Source of the DNA: Larus michahellis
Taxonomy: Eukaryota; Chordata; Aves; Charadriiformes; Laridae
Assembly (NCBI RefSeq): GCF_964199755.1
Contig: NC_133898.1
Location: forward strand, 108,676,847 to 108,740,846
DNA length: 64,000 nucleotides
Reading direction: 5' to 3'
A program made the translations under genes and the position numbers. How positions within the stretch are numbered: position 1 is the first letter of the stretch; the number at the start of each line of letters is the position of its first letter. The notes below the pieces were generated by a model. That model saw only the letters and a list, made by a program, of their open reading frames with translations. It searched no databases and was not told the origin of the DNA. Shown in pieces: positions 1 through 49,905 of this stretch.

Positions 1-1623
1 TTCAGGAATATTAGGAAAACTTTTAAACTGTAAGCATTGTAAGATTAGGAGTAGATTCCTATCCAAAGAAACTGGACTTTCTTACAGGTAGAAGTCTTAA
101 AGGATGGATTAGACAAGCCTCTGTCAATGAGACAGGTATAGTTGATCCTGCATGTGGGCAAGCAGTTAAATTAGATGACATTGGAGAGTCTTTCCTAGTG
201 AATGATTCCATGATCTTACTGAATTGTTTCTTGTTCCGGGCAATAATTACTTTTTATTTATAACGTAGAAAAGAAAACTGAAATTTTCTTGCCCTCTTAT
301 GCTAATTATACCTTTTTGAAGTCACTGAAAATTCTAATAGTTTTACAAAATCAGATTTAGGGGATGGATTATTCTTTTTCTTTACTGAGAAAATAACTGC
401 GTGAACATTTAGGCACAAAACAGATGTCTATAGGTGTCAGACAGCTCCTGATGACATAAACAAGTATTAGAATGGATCCTGAACTGCATACCAAAATTCA
501 ATATCATAAATAGAATTTAACAACACAGCAGTATTTTACAACTTTTGGGGGAAAAAAAGGTAGAAATATATTAAAGTGATAGGTGCCTGTGTTTTCATTA
601 TGGGCTGTACTGTGACACCCTTTGTTTAGGCAAATCAGTATCAGACATCAGAAATAGCTTCAGCAAAAGTGTTGCTTGGTGTGAGTGAGGGTGTTATAAA
701 ACAAGCAGACGGGCCTTCAAAAACCCTTTCATAGATCATTTACAGAACTCGAGCATTACTGAGGGGCACCAATTCCCTACAAGTCTAACATTTAGGCACA
801 AATTTATATGCTTACATGAGGTAGACTGAAGTTTAACTTTCTTTTGCAGGGGGTCCTGGATTCACAGTACTTCTTATTTGAAATTTTTGACAGAGTTAGC
901 ATTGCAATTAACAGTCTTCAGTTATGTCTACACTGCTAAACGACAGACAACGTAAACACAGGTTTGAGTGCTAGCACGCAGCCATTCCTACTGTGTTTTT
1001 ATTTGCACATTTGTTCTAGCACCTGGCTAATAATTATCTCTCAGGTAACACCTAGGTACCATCCAGGGGAAACACATGAATAAGGGCACACTAGCTGAGA
1101 CTGGGAGACTTAAGCTGCAAAGTGTGAGCTATGCTGTGCTACTTGTCTCTGCCAAGAAACAGGCCCCCGTCGTGTCTTATTTATGACCAAAACCCACAGT
1201 TTTGGAATCCGAAACTCCATGAATATTCTTAATAGACTGCAACAATGGTGCAGAGAAGCCTATATGTTGTACAGGTGGTGAGTGTGAAGTGGGGCTTGTA
1301 AGGCTGGGGGTGAAGAGCTGATAGAGACAAAAACACAGACTAAAGGCTGAAGACTTTCTGCTCTGAGCTGATGCAGGCAGTGAAAGGAGGAGGCACTCAG
1401 CAAGCTAGGTACAGGCCACCCACTTCCCAGGACATTCAGTGTCACTGGTGGGGATGTGGAGGTAGCTTTTAACAGGAGATCTGGGAAGCAATGGGAGTCT
1501 CAACCGGTAATATGGCATAAATTAACCAAAAGACATCCAGCAGAGTTTGACTGGAACATTGCACTGACTGTGCTTTAAGGAGTTTATACTGAATTGAAAT
1601 TCATGAGGAAGTAATAGACTTAC
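1..1623 (-). other. MYOM2: MYOM2 intron 18 (partial)
   Basis: AT-rich intron sequence reaching the window edge. I looked for the exon starting FN3-5 and did not find it. No repeat recognised. Confidence 0.8.
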
Positions 1624-41351
<39,728 letters not shown>

Positions 41352-41378
41352 ACTTCAGTTTGTTACAATCAGTAATTC
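41352..41378 (-). other. MYOM2: Probable MYOM2 5' UTR piece in the start-codon exon
   Basis: Reading leftwards, an acceptor CTGCAG ends at 41379 and 27 bases precede the ATG at 41351. The pyrimidine tract before this AG is poor. A second AG (CTGAAG) lies one base before the ATG, so the exon edge is uncertain. An acceptor here means at least one non-coding leader exon lies further right. Confidence 0.4.
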
Positions 41379-41566
41379 CTGCAGTAATTTCAATGTAATG
41401 AAATCCCATTTAGCCATAGATTTCAGACACTCGCGTTTGATATTTTTACATACATACACATATGTGTGTACATGTACAAATGTACAAAATTCCATCGACT
41501 TATGACAAATAGAACCATCAATGATATACACGGGCACCTCAGGATGTACTTTATTAGCCACGTAGT

Positions 41567-41965
41567 AAGCCACAGAATCATAGATGATAGAGCTAGAAGA
41601 AAATTTGTTGGATCGTTTTCCCCTTTTGTACAGATGTCATTTAACACTGCCGTAAAAATTTCTGGGGATGCAAACTGGATAGCTTTGGGGGCATTTATAG
41701 GTGTTTCAGCTCTCCACTCTTCAAACCTCTTACTTTGTCCCCTATTGCAATTTATGCTCACTGTTTCTTGTTCAGTTCACCATGACAACAAAAAACAGAT
41801 TGTATTCACCCACTTTTGCAGCAGCCTGTTGAAGATTTTTTCGCATCTCCTTTCACTCTCTTGTTTAAACTAAACAAAGCTGCCTCATCCAATCTTTACT
41901 CATTTTCTAGATTTCCAATCATTCTGGTTGCCCTCCTGTGGACTTTCTCCAAAGCATGGCATAGT
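41567..41965 (-). mobile_element. Ancient CR1-type LINE fragment just upstream of the MYOM2 start exon
   Basis: Reversed, strongly diverged CR1: cacagaatcatagatgatag at the tail end, then gcagcctgttgaagat, tttaaactaaacaaagctgc and ttctggttgccctcctgtgg. Its degree of decay suggests an old CR1 subfamily. It begins about 190 bp upstream of the putative acceptor of the start-codon exon, so it lies in 5' intron or promoter sequence. Confidence 0.8.
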
Positions 41966-42067
41966 TTGATCAGTATTTGGATAGAAGGTTCTCAGGAACG
42001 TTCAGGGAGCTCCCAGAAGCAGTGTGGGTGGGAAGAGCACGTTTACCACTGAGTTGGAGTTAAGCAA

Positions 42068-42106
42068 ATTCCCAACCATGATATTGACATTCCCAACCAT
42101 GTCAAT
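42068..42106. repeat. Duplicated 13-mer with an 8-bp inverted repeat
   Basis: attcccaaccatg occurs at 42068-42080 and again at 42089-42101. Overlapping this, attgacat (42083-42090) and atgtcaat (42099-42106) form a perfect 8-bp inverted repeat with an 8-base loop. Confidence 0.8.
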
Positions 42107-42109
42107 GAA

Positions 42110-42420
42110 ACTCCAGAAACTGGGGCACAGGCAGAGGCATGGCCTGGGACCCACCTGGGGGCTACCCATGGGAAGTGAAGCAACAGCAGCTCATCCAGGG
42201 ACCATGTTCAGCGGGTGTCAGGGTCCTGAGGCCAGCAATGGACCTGGCTGGCCCTGCCCAGCTTCCTCCAGGTCTCCCTCAACCCTACACAAGGCCCAGG
42301 ACCCCGTGTCAGCCCTGCCCCAGCAACACCACAGCAGGGCTGGTCTCCAGCTCCTCGCAGTCTGGCCCTGCCCGGCCATGGGCCCTGACAAGAAGAACCT
42401 GCCCGTGATGGAAATCCTCA
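42110..42420. other. GC-rich, CpG-poor block upstream of MYOM2
   Basis: About 310 bases of markedly GC-rich but CpG-poor sequence in AT-rich surroundings, so not a CpG island. Open frames of up to 147 codons pass through on the plus strand but encode nothing recognisable. Part of it (42313-42358) recurs at 59574-59619, which suggests a dispersed repeat. Confidence 0.5.
42313..42358 (-). repeat. Copy 1 of a 46-bp dispersed GC-rich block
   Basis: Read on the minus strand it contains gaggagctggagaccagc and matches 59574-59619 with roughly 9 mismatches over 46 bases by hand alignment. Family not recognised. Confidence 0.6.
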
Positions 42421-43614
42421 AACCCACACCAAAAGTCTGCATTTTTCATGAGAAGTCCCATAAGTAGGAGCCTCATGACATGTATAAAATGAAAGCTCAA
42501 AGGGATTTGAATAAAAATCCTATAAACTCATTTAATTACAACATGACCTCCTCTTACTTAATTTCAAAGGCACTGGTACTGACCAGTTTTAGGCCATGTT
42601 CTGTTTCCTATCAAATACCTGGAGATATGTGCTTTGGGGACAAAAAAATGAACAATACTCATGTTAAAAATCAATTACTAGCCATTTCAGGAAAAAAGTA
42701 GTTTCTGGTAAAATGAGGTCTAGTTCAAAATTGAAAAAATTCAGTCACTACTTCATTGTCAACTTTCAAATTCCATGTAATTTTTTTGGTTTCATTAATC
42801 TTTTTACTGTATGAAAAATACATGCAATCAATGTACTCTAATAAAATATTGCTGAAAATAGGTTTTTAAATGCTTATTACTTACTCTGAAAGCAATGATG
42901 TTTTCTGTCACATAATGGAATTTTTATTAGTATCGCATGTTTTGAAAAATTGTTTTGCAAAATCCCCATTTGAGAATGGAAAGCAATGAGAAAATTGTTG
43001 AAAAATTACATATATTATCAAGACTTTTGCATCAATTTTTAAAGTGTTGTTAATTTTTTTCTAATTGTATTACTATCCAGTTTGTACTTGCAGTAGAAAT
43101 GGTTTCCTACATTTCATTATCCTTGCAATTTATTCTTGCAAAATGAGAGCTATATTTCTTATACAACATGTCATATTTTTAGAAAGAAGAATGTAAGATG
43201 TTTCAATGAAAGACTTCAATTCTTAGTTTAGCAAGTCACTTCATTCTGTATGTTTGTTTGGCAATTTTGTGTGAACTGTATAAAATTAAACCGAAATTAA
43301 TTTTAAAAAAACACATATTTTATAGGCTAAGAAATCAAACCTTTAAACATGGTAAAATATCTATAAATACCAGGTTTCCAGCATATAGTATTTACCAAAA
43401 AAAGGAAATGCCAGTTATTGATTAAGTAGTGTAACAAATTCCAGCTATGTCTGATTGATAGTTTCAGGTATTCAAAAGCTGAGTCAGATACCCCCAAGTC
43501 ATGACATTCTCACATCAGCTAGTTTTACTTTTCCAAGAAAAAGGTCTCTGCAGGAAAAGACAGTAGGTATATTTAATAGCAGATACATCTTATTTTAAAA
43601 AGTCACGAGACATG
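42421..43614. other. AT-rich interval, nothing recognised
   Basis: No repeat, exon or RNA gene seen. It lies upstream of MYOM2 and may be part of its first, non-coding intron. Confidence 0.5.
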
Positions 43615-43757
43615 AAGAGATGAGTTTTTACAATTTATTGCCTGATAACTGCATCTTCTACATGACCTATAGTTACCTTTTCAATCCTTTTTCACGAGAT
43701 CTGAGAATGATAAGTCAACGCGTTCAGGAATGAAAGTTTTAGGCAAAATACCAGACA
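43615..43757 (-). other. Candidate terminal exon of an unidentified gene (or MYOM2 leader exon)
   Basis: A strong acceptor (pyrimidine-rich tract ending GTCTTGCAG) precedes 43757. The open frame then reads SGILPKTFIPERV, then DLSFSDLVKKD, and stops at TGA (43681-43683). AATAAA lies at 43634-43639, about 40 bases past the stop. Three CpGs occur in 80 bases of an otherwise CpG-poor region. Alternatively a GT donor after 43677 (AAAAG|GTAACT) would make it an 81-base internal non-coding exon of MYOM2. I recognise no protein family. Confidence 0.3.
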
Positions 43758-44030
43758 CTGCAAGACAAAAATAAAAAAGTTTACAACATTACTATGGGAC
43801 ATTAAAGAAATATATTACCACATTTCTAGAGAAATAAAAAAGTTAACTAGACCCAAGTTAGTACAGAGATGCTATCTCAGTTAGGTGCCCTCATGTAATG
43901 CTGAGCTGATATGGACCTATTAACTCATCATACAACACATTGTCTTAGTTACATTAACACAGTTACACAGATCCATGAACAGCCTTGGCTTCTCCTAGTT
44001 TTAGTATCTGTACGTAACATTACGCTATAC

Positions 44031-44123
44031 CTGCAGACATCAAATACTGGTTTCCCTCCTGCTGTCTAATGGTGTGACTATTGTGTGTATGAAATTTGAC
44101 TCCCTCCTTAGTTTGTACGTTAA
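44031..44123 (-). other. Candidate 93-base exon, in phase with the one at 43757
   Basis: Bounded by acceptor TGTCCAG and donor GTATAG after CTGCAG. One frame is open throughout (NVQTKEGVKFHTHNSHT, then IRQQEGNQYLMSA). It ends one base into a codon, which the next segment completes as GTG. The joined tail would be 55 residues ending in a stop. Product unknown. Confidence 0.28.
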
Positions 44124-46124
44124 CTGGACAGTTAATAGTATAATGTTCCTTCTTTTCTATTTTTAATTAGCCCTTTCACTTAAGTGAAGGTGCAAAGGGC
44201 AAACCTACAGATTAAGCTGACTCAGCTGTTAAGTGCTACTCATGTTTACATGTGGCCCAGTTAAGTAATCCTATGAATTTATCAACATGCAATTTATGTG
44301 TTGCTATGTATATAACTCCAACTGAGATCTGACGTATAAGGGTTGCAGAGTAACGCCCATGTGTCCGGATGGATCACAGTCTGCGTTATTTTCATTTTTG
44401 AGGTAGAAGAAAACATCTTTGCCATTTACAGTTCAGCCTTTTCCCTTAAATGTAAAACTTACATTTTAATTACCATATTTTCTTCTATTAATCAGCACCC
44501 CAGGTTTCCCAAAATGTGGGTTCAGATATTTTTCACATTTATCCAAACATCTTTAGAATAGGAACAAGCATAGACCTCCACTTCCAGCCTCCATACAAGC
44601 AATTAACTGAGCTTGTTAGCAGCCAGACTCATTTTGCCTTCTGTTAACACAGAGGGGAGCTGCCTGGCAACAATTCCAAATGTAATAATCATCATCAGTT
44701 AATTGCAACGATGCTTACAGAGTATGTATTTAATACTTAATAGTGCTGCAAAGACAAGTATCTGAAGAGCAAAATCACAGCCCCACTGCAAAAACCAGCT
44801 TCAGCAGAGTCTACTGAGCATGTAGAGTATCTTGAGTTCGTGATAAGAGAAGTTTCAATTGTCTTCCTAGGAACAATGTGTTGACTGTTTTCCCAGTTTT
44901 CCACTGATACACATTTATGTGAGATGTTTGAAATATATACTAATATTTAGTCAACCTATCACTAACAGAGTTAGACAACACGATCTGCAGATGACAGCTT
45001 AGCCCCACTGATGTTATCTGCTTCGGTGAACCAAGATTCTACTACTGGCAGTGGATGAAGACCTAATTATATTGGCATGTCAATTGGTGGAACTGACCCA
45101 ACAGCAAGATGCAGGCAGTGGTCTGGCAGAGGCATTGGGAAAAAAAAAAACAAACAAAACAAAAAAAACCCCACACTTTTCCCAATGGGAAATTGCAAAG
45201 ACAACAAAAAATGCATAAATAGGCCAGGAGAAAGACAAAATAGCTTTCTGGATATCTATGACACAATGAAAAGCAAGTCTCAACTTTTATTCACCAGGTT
45301 CTACTGGTATGTGACTACAAGAGGCACAGAGAACTTGCTGAAATATTTGACCTGTGTGTCAAAAACAACCCTGAACTTCACCCATCCATGCAGATCCTAT
45401 TAAATTCCCTGGATTTCAAGAAATAGACCTAGAATTACAGGACAAGATGGTCCTAAAACACTTATTCTCTCATCTGACTTTTACTTCTTTGGTGGAACAC
45501 AGCACCAGTGTACTCCTACTTCATTAGTATTATTATTATTCCTCCTGTTTATTTCTATGACTTTAAATGCTGGGGACATCAGCAGGACCCAAAATGCATT
45601 CATCTATGTTCTGTACGAACCACCCAGAAGACTATTAAACCCAAATAAAAATATTGTCAGCCAATACGTCATTAAGGATTAATGATAGAAAATACAAATG
45701 AATCAGACTGGTCAAATAAGTTTACACAAATCTACATTTCCATATGTTTAGTAGCATCTATATAACAATTTATACTTGGTCATGACTAAAAGGCAGAGTT
45801 CCCAGGATAGGATATGCATAGTTTCATGCCATAGTAATACTGATCTGAATAGAAAGCAATAATCTAGGACCACAAGACTAGGGGTCACATTCTTGAGCAG
45901 AGAAGCCAATGGTCTGATATAGGCATTGTTACTTTGATAAGTGAGTTAATTTAAGATTTAAAGGACAGGCAGTAAATTCTAGCATGATCATTCACTTAGC
46001 CTCAGAGAGCAGGCACACAACCAAATAAATTGATGGATGGGACTGACAAATGCCATGGGAAGGAGAACACGGTTGTACTCACCATAGATAGACAACTTGC
46101 ATTCCTAGACTCAGGAGGTTCCTG
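44124..46124. other. Upstream interval, no supported feature
   Basis: AT-rich; includes a low-complexity A-rich tract at 45138-45172. Some short open segments occur but lack convincing paired splice sites. Confidence 0.5.
45138..45172. repeat. A-rich low-complexity tract
   Basis: Runs of A broken by single C bases, ending in four C. Confidence 0.9.
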
Positions 46125-46466
46125 TCATGAGCGATGCACTATACAGCATGTACTTTCTCTGCCTGACCTGTCAACACTATACCATGCAATATGCATTTTC
46201 TTTGCTCGTCTCTGTCCTTGACCATCTGCAGAAGTGCCAAAAATGATTTGTGGGTTCTTGCCTGCCCTCACGTAGCTTATCCTCCTCATTCTGGCTGAAA
46301 GATCAGTATGTCCTGCTCCTACATGCATATCCTCATTCTTGATCTTCCTCTGTGTCTCATCTTCCTTAAATATCTTTGACCAATTGTATTGACTTGAGCG
46401 TTTGTCCTGTTTTTCCCATGACGTAGACATTGTTTCCTCTACCCGTCTGTAGTTCTGCCTGTTGTT
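46125..46466 (-). other. Charged open segment, candidate exon of an unidentified gene
   Basis: An open minus-strand frame of over 100 codons after a possible acceptor (TGTGTAG at 46467-46473) that includes EDETQRKIKNEDMHVGAG, then HTDLSARMRRISYVRAGKNP and IIFGTSADGQGQRRAKK. Composition is charged and CpG (six or so) is high for the area. Possible donors are GTGAGG near 46250 or GTCAAG near 46220. No family recognised. It could be a gene exon, a decayed retroelement frame, or chance. Confidence 0.2.
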
Positions 46467-46615
46467 CTACACATCAGTCAAAGTTAAGTGGTTTTAGAAA
46501 GCCCTGTTTTGCCAGCTTATACTTCCATGGTATTTAGCTGATAAAATATGTTTAATTCCATACCACCTATATACCACAATGAAAGATAAAAGGTAAAGAA
46601 AAAACAAACCACCAC

Positions 46616-46864
46616 CTTCGAGTCATCAGTTGCTTCTAATGACCAGTTTAAAGAATTACCATATTGCCTCAGAAAACATGTGATCCTTTCCAGATGGTTA
46701 TATCCATCCTGCAGAGATTGCAGTAGACAATAACGTAAGAACATTTTTTCCCAGCAAACTTACTTTGGTGGAAAACTTGTAAAACCAGCATGAATCATTA
46801 CACTGCTTGTAGACACTGCAGTAAACCAGAATGGGATGTAGAGGCTCTCGTAACCTTTTCTTCA
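46616..46864 (-). other. Two further exon-like open segments
   Basis: A segment ending at a perfect GTAAGT donor (46763) reads KRLREPLHPILVYCSVYKQC. A segment from acceptor CTCTGCAG (46708) to 46616 reads DGYNHLERITCFLRQYGNSL. Both are in phase 0, as is the 46466 segment. The gap between the two is only 55 bases, too short for an ordinary vertebrate intron, so at least one is probably false. Confidence 0.15.
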
Positions 46865-49527
46865 TTTCGGTAATAAACTTCTAAAATGCTAATATGTCTA
46901 TCCAGCCTTTTATCTCTGTGTGCATGAGTGTATTTAGATTTTACAAAGAAAGTCACGTTCTGTGTATGAAAAAGGACGAACTTAAAAAAGTCACACAATC
47001 TACTGTCATTTTAAGATGCTTCTGTCTTTCCCATTGAAGAGTTTTGTTCTTCTGCATAGTAAGAATTCAGTTTTAACTTTTTTGACAGCAGAATACAAAT
47101 GCTTCTGAAATTAAAAAAAAGTATATGGAATTCTCATTTACCTAAACCATATGGAATGCCAAACATTACTCAGCAAGCTTTGAGATCCCTTGTCTTGTCT
47201 TTTCTTTTCTGACGTCTTTATCTGCCTCATAGCTGGTCTAACATTTTACTGATCGTACCTCCTTCGTATGGAAATAGCAATATCCTAGTTTCACAAATCG
47301 GTTTCAAACAGAACTGTTTGAAAACCGAACCGAACTGTTCTCTTCTGGAGAACAGATTCAATCTGGTTCAAATCATCTCTGGAAGTACATGCATTATTCT
47401 TCTCATTAAACCTAAAAATGGAGTTCTCTCATCAATTTCTAGTGTTCTGAATGTCCAACAAAGCAACATTTTCAAAGAGCTGATGGTGTCTATTCTTTAT
47501 TAATAATTTCATATGTTTTGAATAAGTAGGCTTTTAACTTTTCACTACATCAAATGATTCTGCTTGCGTAGACTTACAGGTAGATTAAGCAGTTTAATGC
47601 AATCATTTGGCTACAGCACATGTATTATTAGAATGCACACCTTGACCCTGTAATAGTCCCTGCATGGTTTTCTTCACGCTCTAGCCATAACAGTTAGTGA
47701 GGAGGCAATTTGGAATATACCACAGGTGGTCACGGTCATGGTCATAGCCACAAGCCTTGATGGAGTTAACCACCAGCTATGCTCTGCAGCAAATAGGTAC
47801 AAGGCAGGGCCATAGGTACCCTTCCCTCAAGTGAGGTCATTGTTGTGGAGGGGAGCACCAGTTCCTGCATTGTTGTGAGTCTAAAAAACGTAATTTTGGC
47901 TTTTCTATGACTCTCATAATGGGAGGGAGTGGAAGCCCTCAGTTTGATTTCTCTTGCCATATCCTTGTTAAAAGCTAAACTGTATATAGTCCAGAGAGAA
48001 TACTTGCGTAGACACTGGGAATTAAATTAGGCTGAATTTGGCCACATTAACTTGAAACTTTGGCATCCTAACACTCCAAATGCACAAAGAGTCACAACAT
48101 GTTCCCATAAAGTTTAAAGATTTCCCTTCACTTGGAGGGTGTACTACATCCCTTCAACTGGATAGCAAGGAATGTGAGACTGTGAGATAATGAAATTTGG
48201 TCACTTCCCATCATCCCAACCTTCATTATCCTTCATTATGATACTTTCATTGGCTCACAGGTATTATCAACACACAGAAGCAGTTTCAAGAGCACGAACA
48301 TGATTTCCCAAGACTCTATCAGTGGTATTTAGCTGGAATTTCCACGTGGCACAAAACACATCACGTAGCCCAGGGCAATGCAGGCACCAGAAACGCACCT
48401 TCTGAAGACATTTACTTGAGAGTATGGTAGACAAAAAAAAAAAAGAATTTTTTGCCATAGCTACGTACTATTCTCCAGCATGCCAAATAGTTTTGACAGC
48501 TACTGTAGGATTTTATGCTTCATTATTTATGCAAATACTTCAGATAAATCATGTTTTGTCTCTTTATACAGTATAAGAACACAAGAAAGGGCATTGCCAA
48601 CATATGTGCAATTGGAGAAGCGCATATATCAATAGAGCTATGGATTGGTATAATGTAGTTCTTTATATGCAGACAGAAACAGAGGAAATGTAATACATAA
48701 TAAAATCAAGCTGACTATGCACAGAATAAAACAATTCTACTTTACTTTTTTGTTTGTCTTTTCATGAATCAATCTGTGTCCTGCTTATTGCTTGTTTTCC
48801 CCGAGGAAGGCAATTTATTTTTTACAGAAAAGCACCCAACACCCTGCTACAATCATTCCCATTCGTTCTGAGCAAGAAAAACCTAGATGAAAAAAGGACT
48901 TACCAAGCGATACAGAAAAATTGCAAAGCAAAGAGGAAGACCAGCCTTTCCCAGCTTAGTAAACTCTGGCTGAGGAAAATAAAAATAATTCCCCTCTCTA
49001 AAGGCTACTGCCCCTTCACTCCCATTTAAGGGCAGATGCAATGCTATATTTAGAACTAACCAAGTGATTCTCCCAAAACTGAGGTCAGCCTAATAGGCAA
49101 TAAGGGTGTGATATCAAGGCAGACGAAAAGCCCTAGCCCGTACACGGTTTTATACTGTATTTTAATAAAAGATAGACCTCATTCCTAAAAAAAAAAGCAG
49201 TTGTTTATGTTAAAAGTGGGGTTTCTTTTCCCAGCAACACCAAGCACATAGGAAACAGTTTAATGTCAGAAAACAGTTTAAACTTTTTATTTAGCAATGA
49301 TTGAAGTTTTAAAATGATCAACAAATTTGAAGACCAGTGAGGAGACATAAAATCCAGAATCTTATTAGTAGAGACACGAGATCCCCTTGGTGCCTCAGGC
49401 TGTAAAATGAGCCTCCCCGTTGCCTCCTTAAGGGCTCCCTGAGAACATGGCTGCAGTATGTTAAGACATAGCAACTATATAAAAAGCCTATTAGTGTGGA
49501 TTTAAAGAAAGTCCAATTCCTACTCAC
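46865..49527. other. Upstream interval, no supported feature
   Basis: AT-rich; no repeat family or RNA gene recognised. Confidence 0.5.
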
Positions 49528-49609
49528 TATTTCCATGTCAATAATATCACCAGTCAACCTGAGAGACATTTCTCTATGTCTTGTAGGTAAAGCAGGGGGA
49601 ATTAATACA
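49528..49609 (-). other. Candidate 82-base exon
   Basis: Preceded by a long pyrimidine tract (T8 then CCTCTGCC) and AG, and followed by a perfect GTGAGT donor. The frame is open and proline-rich at the start (VLIPPALPTRHREMSLRL, then TGDIIDMEI). Unrecognised. Confidence 0.22.
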
Positions 49610-49689
49610 CTTGGAGGCATATACAGGCAGAGGAAAAAAAATGGTCAAAGCACTTGATTCTCTGAGACCCTAAAATGGAGGTTTGGTGC

Positions 49690-49905
49690 CTGTAGGGCTC
49701 CAAGGCACTGCGCTGACATGCCCAGATGCTCTGACATGTCCGCTCCACCACGGCTCTGACATGTCCGGATGCGATGGGGTAGCAGCACTTGCCCTGCGGA
49801 GCTGGTGAGTGTGGGCTCAGTCACTCTGCACCATTCTGGCGGTGTACAACCCCTTTGGGATTTGTCCCGTGACGTGAGCTTATATGAGGAAAGGGAAGGA
49901 AGGGT
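49690..49905. repeat. GC-richer block with repeated gacatg(t/c)cc units
   Basis: The unit ctctgacatgtccg occurs at about 49730 and 49755, with a third degraded copy (gctgacatgcccag) just to the left. To the right lie a CRE-like TGACGTGA and a TATA-like ttatatgagg on the plus strand. Not recognised as a known element. Confidence 0.4.

Noticed and set aside
42024..42467. 147-codon plus-strand open frame in the GC-rich block
   Set aside because: Low-complexity Pro/Ser/Gly-rich translation typical of GC-rich non-coding DNA. Part of it is a dispersed repeat.
43362..43374. ctataaatac as a MEF2 or TATA site for the MYOM2 promoter
   Set aside because: It misses the MEF2 consensus at the last base, and no transcription start can be tied to it.
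47142..47235. Open segment before a GTAAAT donor (reads MRQIKTSEKKRQDKGSQS)
   Set aside because: Ends in phase 2, which does not match the next exon-like segment (phase 0); weak acceptor.
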